DNA of 64,000 nt from Oegoconia quadripuncta (Eukaryota > Arthropoda > Insecta > Lepidoptera > Autostichidae): the NCBI GenBank assembly GCA_949316235.1, contig OX438742.1, forward strand, positions 13,763,315 through 13,827,314. The letters run 5' to 3'. The notes beneath the pieces were generated by a model. The model did not search any database and was not told where the DNA came from. It worked only from the letters and a program-made list of their open reading frames with translations. The translations under genes were made by a program, and so were the position numbers. Of the stretch, positions 59,390 through 64,000 are shown piece after piece (within the stretch, counting starts at the first letter, position 1; each line of letters opens with the position of its first letter).

Positions 59390-60052
59390 TATATACATAG
59401 TCTAGTTTAAATGAAATAATATGAGGGTAATATTGGCTGTCGTTTGGCTGTGTTGAAGAATGATAGTGTTTTGCGTAAATGTTTAAACAATTAGGTATCG
59501 ACATCATTATCCTAATTGGTTAGGTACCTTGATTAGATTAAATGTACAACAAAACAATCGTTCAGTTGATTTCAAACACATAATATTACACTTGAATACT
59601 ATTAAAACAATAAGCCTACGGTTTTTAAATATGATTAGCACTTATCCACTCTTTCATTGATGCATCGCGCTTGTGACATGAGAGTCATAAACTATCGTTT
59701 TTAATGAACTAACAAGCATTTAGTCATTTGTTTATCTTGACGACATAAAAGAAAGCAAAGTTCAACAATCCCCATAACAAATAAAACGATACATTTGTCG
59801 ACCGAGAGATGATTGATGCGCTCGTTTCCTATCTAACCCATTAAATAATAATAGTTAAGACGAACGTTAAAGCGATCGATCAAAAAATCAATCCGTTAAG
59901 GATAATTTTCTTTAATGGATTAAAGCTACCGGAAACGTGAGAGGAGACCGGAATGGTCTGACTTGATGAAATTTCAATGTGGTAATTTAAATTCAATTTG
60001 CATTCTAGAATCTTAAGCGTTGCATTAACAAGTATTATGTTTGTTCCACCAG

Positions 60053-60162
60053 GCTGCAGGAATCGAGTTAAAAGAAAATCTCGCGGCAAGTGCGGCGAGC
60101 TGGCCTTACCCTACGGTTTATCACCCATATGATGCAGCCTTCGCTGGATACCCGTTCAATGG
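60053..60162 (+). CDS. mirr: mirror-like Iroquois gene, coding exon 3 (partial gene, continues beyond window)
   Basis: This 110-nt exon begins after ttccaccag and ends at GG|GTGAGT, so it starts in phase 0 and leaves two bases of a split Gly codon. It encodes AAGIELKENLAASAAW followed by PYPTVYHPYDAAFAGYPFNG, the highly conserved Iroquois block that directly precedes the TALE homeodomain. In known Iro/Irx proteins the next residues lead into the homeodomain, so the DNA-binding exon is expected to the right of this window. A second AG six bases downstream (gctgcag) would break the frame and was not chosen. Exon 3 is too short to stand out as an open frame, but the family match is very strong. 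The gene is therefore 3'-truncated by the window edge, not broken. Confidence 0.93.
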
Positions 60163-63100
60163 GTGAGTGAGATAAAATTATACGATGCTAACAGGCTGTA
60201 AAATCTTCGCTGATCAACGTTCAATTATTTGTTTGAAAGCAGACAGTGTTGAACTGAATCACTACTACAAAGCTGCCCAGTTTATCTAAAATTCATGTTT
60301 CCCGCGAGACTTCCCCGTTTCATTGCTTCGGCTGACAGCATTAAGGAGTTTGGCATAATTAATTTTTGAACCAGTTGCGCTACAGGGCATTGCCAGACGG
60401 TATTAAATTCACGGCAATTTCGATTGACGAGCCCCTAACGGCGCGGTGGCAATATAGACAGAATAGACGGGCAAATCTCTAAAAAAGAGAACAAATCACC
60501 ATAAATGCTACAGTGGCCGGGCCGGCCGCGCCACTGTCACTCTGCGTCTACCGCGTTCGTTGTCTCTTTGTACAGAATCAATTTCACCATTTTTGAACTA
60601 ATCGTAGCTAAATAGAAAAAAAGATCTCTCAAAAATACTTGAATTGAATAGTGAAGTGTATTATTATTTTATATGTACATGGTCCAAACATAATACAAAA
60701 TAATAATTATGTTTTGTACTCGTATATTTTAGGATAAAATAAAACTATTTCCTGCAATCCTTTTTAAGTTTCAAGATACTGGCACAACAATTGAATGTAC
60801 TTTAAAAAGCATTACAGACTTTATCTCTAAAGGCGTATCAAATTGCGAGGAAAATAGTGTCCTTATCAGTGTATACCTATGTAGGTAGAATTTGATGCAG
60901 ACAACACGTTTATGTAAGCCGATAGCGGCAAATTGTAAAGGTTACAAAACATGGGTTTATTAGATACGAATGTTGTATCAGATTATCGAAACTGTATCTA
61001 CATATGTTTGTCGGCGTAGCGAACATATTGGGAACACGGGTGCCGCAACACGATCCACCACTATCGATTCCAACTGCGTAGAACTGATCTGTTCTGACAA
61101 GCAATTATTTTATTAATAATTATTTTCACGGAAGATCTTATGATCGATAAATCGTAATGTATCGATCAAAGATGTATGTTGTCTTAGCATTTACGCCATT
61201 TCGCGTTACGTACTTACCGGCACAGATAAAAAGATACGATATAATCAACGTCCTATCGTGTTTCTTTTAACGATCCGCTTCATAATTCCAAATCCGTGAG
61301 CCCATTGAAAAACTCGACTATAAATTCCAATTGATTTTTGATGTAAGCAGTATAAGCGCTGTAAAACTACATTAATGATGTGTATAGTATATGTAGAGAT
61401 GTAAATATTATTCACCCTCATAGTAATTGAAGCAGCTCATTAGTTTCACGCCTCATGTTTTGTTGTTACCGTTTTTTGCTAAATTGTATTGCAGGTGAAA
61501 TAAATGTCGGCAAGACTATTGACGCTCTAACATGAACGTTTGAGAGTCACGACAATGAATGCACTGTTCTCAAGCCCAGTTTTTGCTTCTTGTTTAACGT
61601 GTCTCAATGGTGTAATTATAATTAGTGTTGGTTTCATGACAATGTAAAAGAGGAAACATAGTTTTTCTGTCACTGTCTGACGGAGTGTGACGATGAACGA
61701 TATTTATTTACTAGCTACACCACACTGACAGTCATAACGAGGTCGAAAACTGATTAGCCTGAATTAGAATAGTGCTGGCCAGTGTTTCCGTTATCTTCGT
61801 TATCTTTTCCTCGGGGCGTTCGGTTTTTTGGACGCTGAAATTTTTTTAAGATTCAACATAGGACGTTGGAATTTAAATCGATGTTGTATACTTTTACTCT
61901 TCTTGTATTAATTTCGTGTAAATTGAATGAGATAGACTTGTTCAAAAGAAAATATCTCATTGCAGACTTGCTAAACTTATGGTTAGATATTCAGTTTTAG
62001 CTGACGGTAAAGTGATTTATATGATTTTAATTGCGGTGCAGTGAGTCTTCTGCTAAAGTTGCAGAATGAAAATAGATTAACATGTACCACAGTATCTTAA
62101 ACTAAGAATCAATTATAGTAATTCGATGTGTGGAAATTAGTAAACGTTATGAGCTGATGAAAATCAGTGATATAATGTATTTCTTCGCTGTTAAGGGACT
62201 GTTATGTTAATCTGACAAAAGGATAATAACGAATAAATAAATCACCTCGACAGTTGAGGAATAACAAGCGTTAAATAACACAATTAAAATGTTGTAAAAT
62301 GTTGTGGGGCGTCTTCGTACTAATAACAACGTAATAGACGGTTTTCAATATGAGCGGCCGAGCGCGGTGCGGCAGGTGTTGGCCGAGGCAGCCGGTGCGA
62401 TGCCCGGGCCCGATGTGTATCTCACACCTTAATCACTCACGTCGACAACAATCCGTAATGATATTTACTAAATAAACACAACACCGAACTATAATTAAGC
62501 TCAATTGGCTTCATAAACCGATATTTCGTTAAATTAAAACAAAGTACGTATACATAACAAAAAAGTTAGTTGATTGTTTAAATCAGAGTCGCGAAAAACT
62601 ATACTGATATTATGAAAAGCAATTATATCAATACATCCAATAAACGCTAAAAATTTGTTGCATTTTGATTACTCGTACGATAAAGACTAATTATGCACAA
62701 TGGAAAAAGAATACCTACATGCAACAAAGTGTTTAAAAGAAATTAATTCATTATGTAAACATCATCGTCTTATGCGCTATAGTTGATGGCACTAATTAGC
62801 GTAGCTAAAGGTCAGCTTGTCTTGGCGGGATAACTGACATGATAACACGAATGTGTCTGGAATACAACCCTCGTTCTACCTTCTTGCCGATCCATCACTC
62901 ACTTATGTCTCTTTAGAGAAAGGTTCACACACCACAAATCATATAAGAGCGAAGTCATTAAGCATTTACTCGTATTACAAGCCACATCAGCATGCGAGTT
63001 TAATTACTATAAATAGCTTCACTTACAAATTAATAAAATTTGAAGCCATTCTATGGAATGAAACGCTTAATTATGAATGACAATATTCATAAAGAAGTTT

Positions 63101-64000
63101 CGAGTCGGTACGACGCCGTTTAATTTAGAGGAGTAGTTTCGAACGATCAAGCTACCGGGCTCGCCAGTTACTGTTGCTTCTCTGTGCTTTATCTCAAAAT
63201 TTTAATGTAGTTCTCAGAATTAATGTACGGTTATATTCATGAAATATTTTAAAAATTCTTAAAAGATAGCTGTTGCTTATCATGTGCGCTTTCTATTTTT
63301 GGAAAGACAACTGCTTATTAATCATTGTTATATCTTAAACATACTATTGTGGTGAGCGGTGTATAGATTGCTGTATGGTATCACGATTTGTCATTGCAGA
63401 GAAAGTTTCTCAGCGGTCGCATTGCGAGTTCTATCGCTTGAATGTTTGGAATGTAATTGATAACATATTGCACAGTTGTATGATAAAATGTCATTGATTC
63501 TTCACTTGTGTCGTTAGAGTATATTACAATATCTGCAGCTAACAAGATGCGGACCGTAATACGAGTATTTTCAAAATCAAAATGTACTTTACAACACAAC
63601 AGAATAGGAGTACATTTTGATGTAAGTAATGAAATAATAACACATTGCAAATCGAAACAACAGAAAAACTACTTATTTCACGTCATCATTGTGTATTACG
63701 TATTATTATGTTTTATTTATAGATCTAAAATTCTTTGAATCATCAGTTTCTTTCCACCGGGTAAAAGCACCTTATCCATACTTTCTCAAGTTGTAATGCA
63801 GCCAATAAGAAAAAACATGTTAAGTCTTCAATGGCTGCGAATCAGGTTAAAAACGAAATGAGTTGTGATTAGATATGCTTGAACGAGTGTAAGGGAAAGA
63901 CTATTTCAATCAAAGCACTGGCACAAGTGGAATATGGATCATCTTTTTTAGGTGACCAATATATTTGTGTTACTTGTTTAAAGAATCCCATTATAATTTA
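60163..64000 (+). other. mirr: Start of intron 3 of the mirror-like gene; mostly unique sequence
   Basis: Starts at GG|GTGAGT and runs off the window. I see no repeat of the families found elsewhere and no exon. There are GC-richer blocks at about 60380-60580 and 62330-62470. The homeodomain exon is not here: none of its motifs (such as the ARRKNATRE lead-in) is visible in any frame. Confidence 0.7.

Larger units (their letters stand above)
44892..60052 (+). other. mirr: Intron 2 of the mirror-like gene (about 15.2 kb)
   Basis: Bounded by GCG|GTAAGT and ccaccag|GCT. It holds LINE and SINE fragments, three inverted-repeat elements (45.7-46.6, 48.76-49.04 and 51.8-51.9 kb), a perfect 19-bp hairpin at 53.8 kb and, from about 56.6 kb, mostly unique sequence. 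Phase is 0 on both sides, so skipping of exon 2 would keep frame. Confidence 0.8.

Noticed and set aside
63381..63738. Overlapping frames on both strands near the right edge
   Set aside because: No motif and no splice sites in phase with mirror exon 3; not the homeodomain exon.

Overview
The window is animal nuclear DNA, most likely from a moth or butterfly. It is AT-rich, crowded with short interspersed repeats of types typical of Lepidoptera (tRNA-headed SINEs, 3' ends of Jockey-like LINEs, fragments carrying the 'ccactgctgga' tag), and holds one split regulatory gene. There is no sign of bacterial or viral gene organisation. The lepidopteran assignment rests on repeat style and on the encoded protein, not on a database search.

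The one host gene I can support is an Iroquois-class homeobox gene, best matched to mirror (mirr), on the + strand. Three coding exons are visible: a 14-codon first exon (12217-12258) behind a GC-rich leader, a 112-codon second exon (44556-44891), and a 110-nt third exon (60053-60162). All three junctions have GT/AG sites and compatible phases. The introns are about 32.3 kb and 15.2 kb, and a third intron runs off the right edge. The TALE homeodomain and the IRO box are not in the window; they should lie in exons further right.

Layout: 1-10.4 kb is upstream flank, almost all repeats. 10.56-12.22 kb holds the promoter and 5' leader, the most GC- and CpG-rich part of the window. 12.26-44.56 kb is intron 1: repeats to about 25.7 kb, then mostly unique sequence with several short GC-richer blocks that could be cis-regulatory. 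Into this falls a complete Ty1/copia retrotransposon (33654-38612, minus strand) with 264-bp LTRs that look identical, a 5-bp target duplication, a half-tRNA(iMet) primer site and two one-base frameshifts in the integrase. 44.89-60.05 kb is intron 2: repeats, several foldback elements, then unique sequence. 60.16-64 kb is the start of intron 3, mostly unique.

The pieces do not form a multi-gene system. The biology is a developmental selector gene with very long introns, plausible intronic enhancers and a layered repeat load, including nested insertions, foldback elements and a very young copia insertion. I saw no real tRNA, rRNA or CRISPR array.
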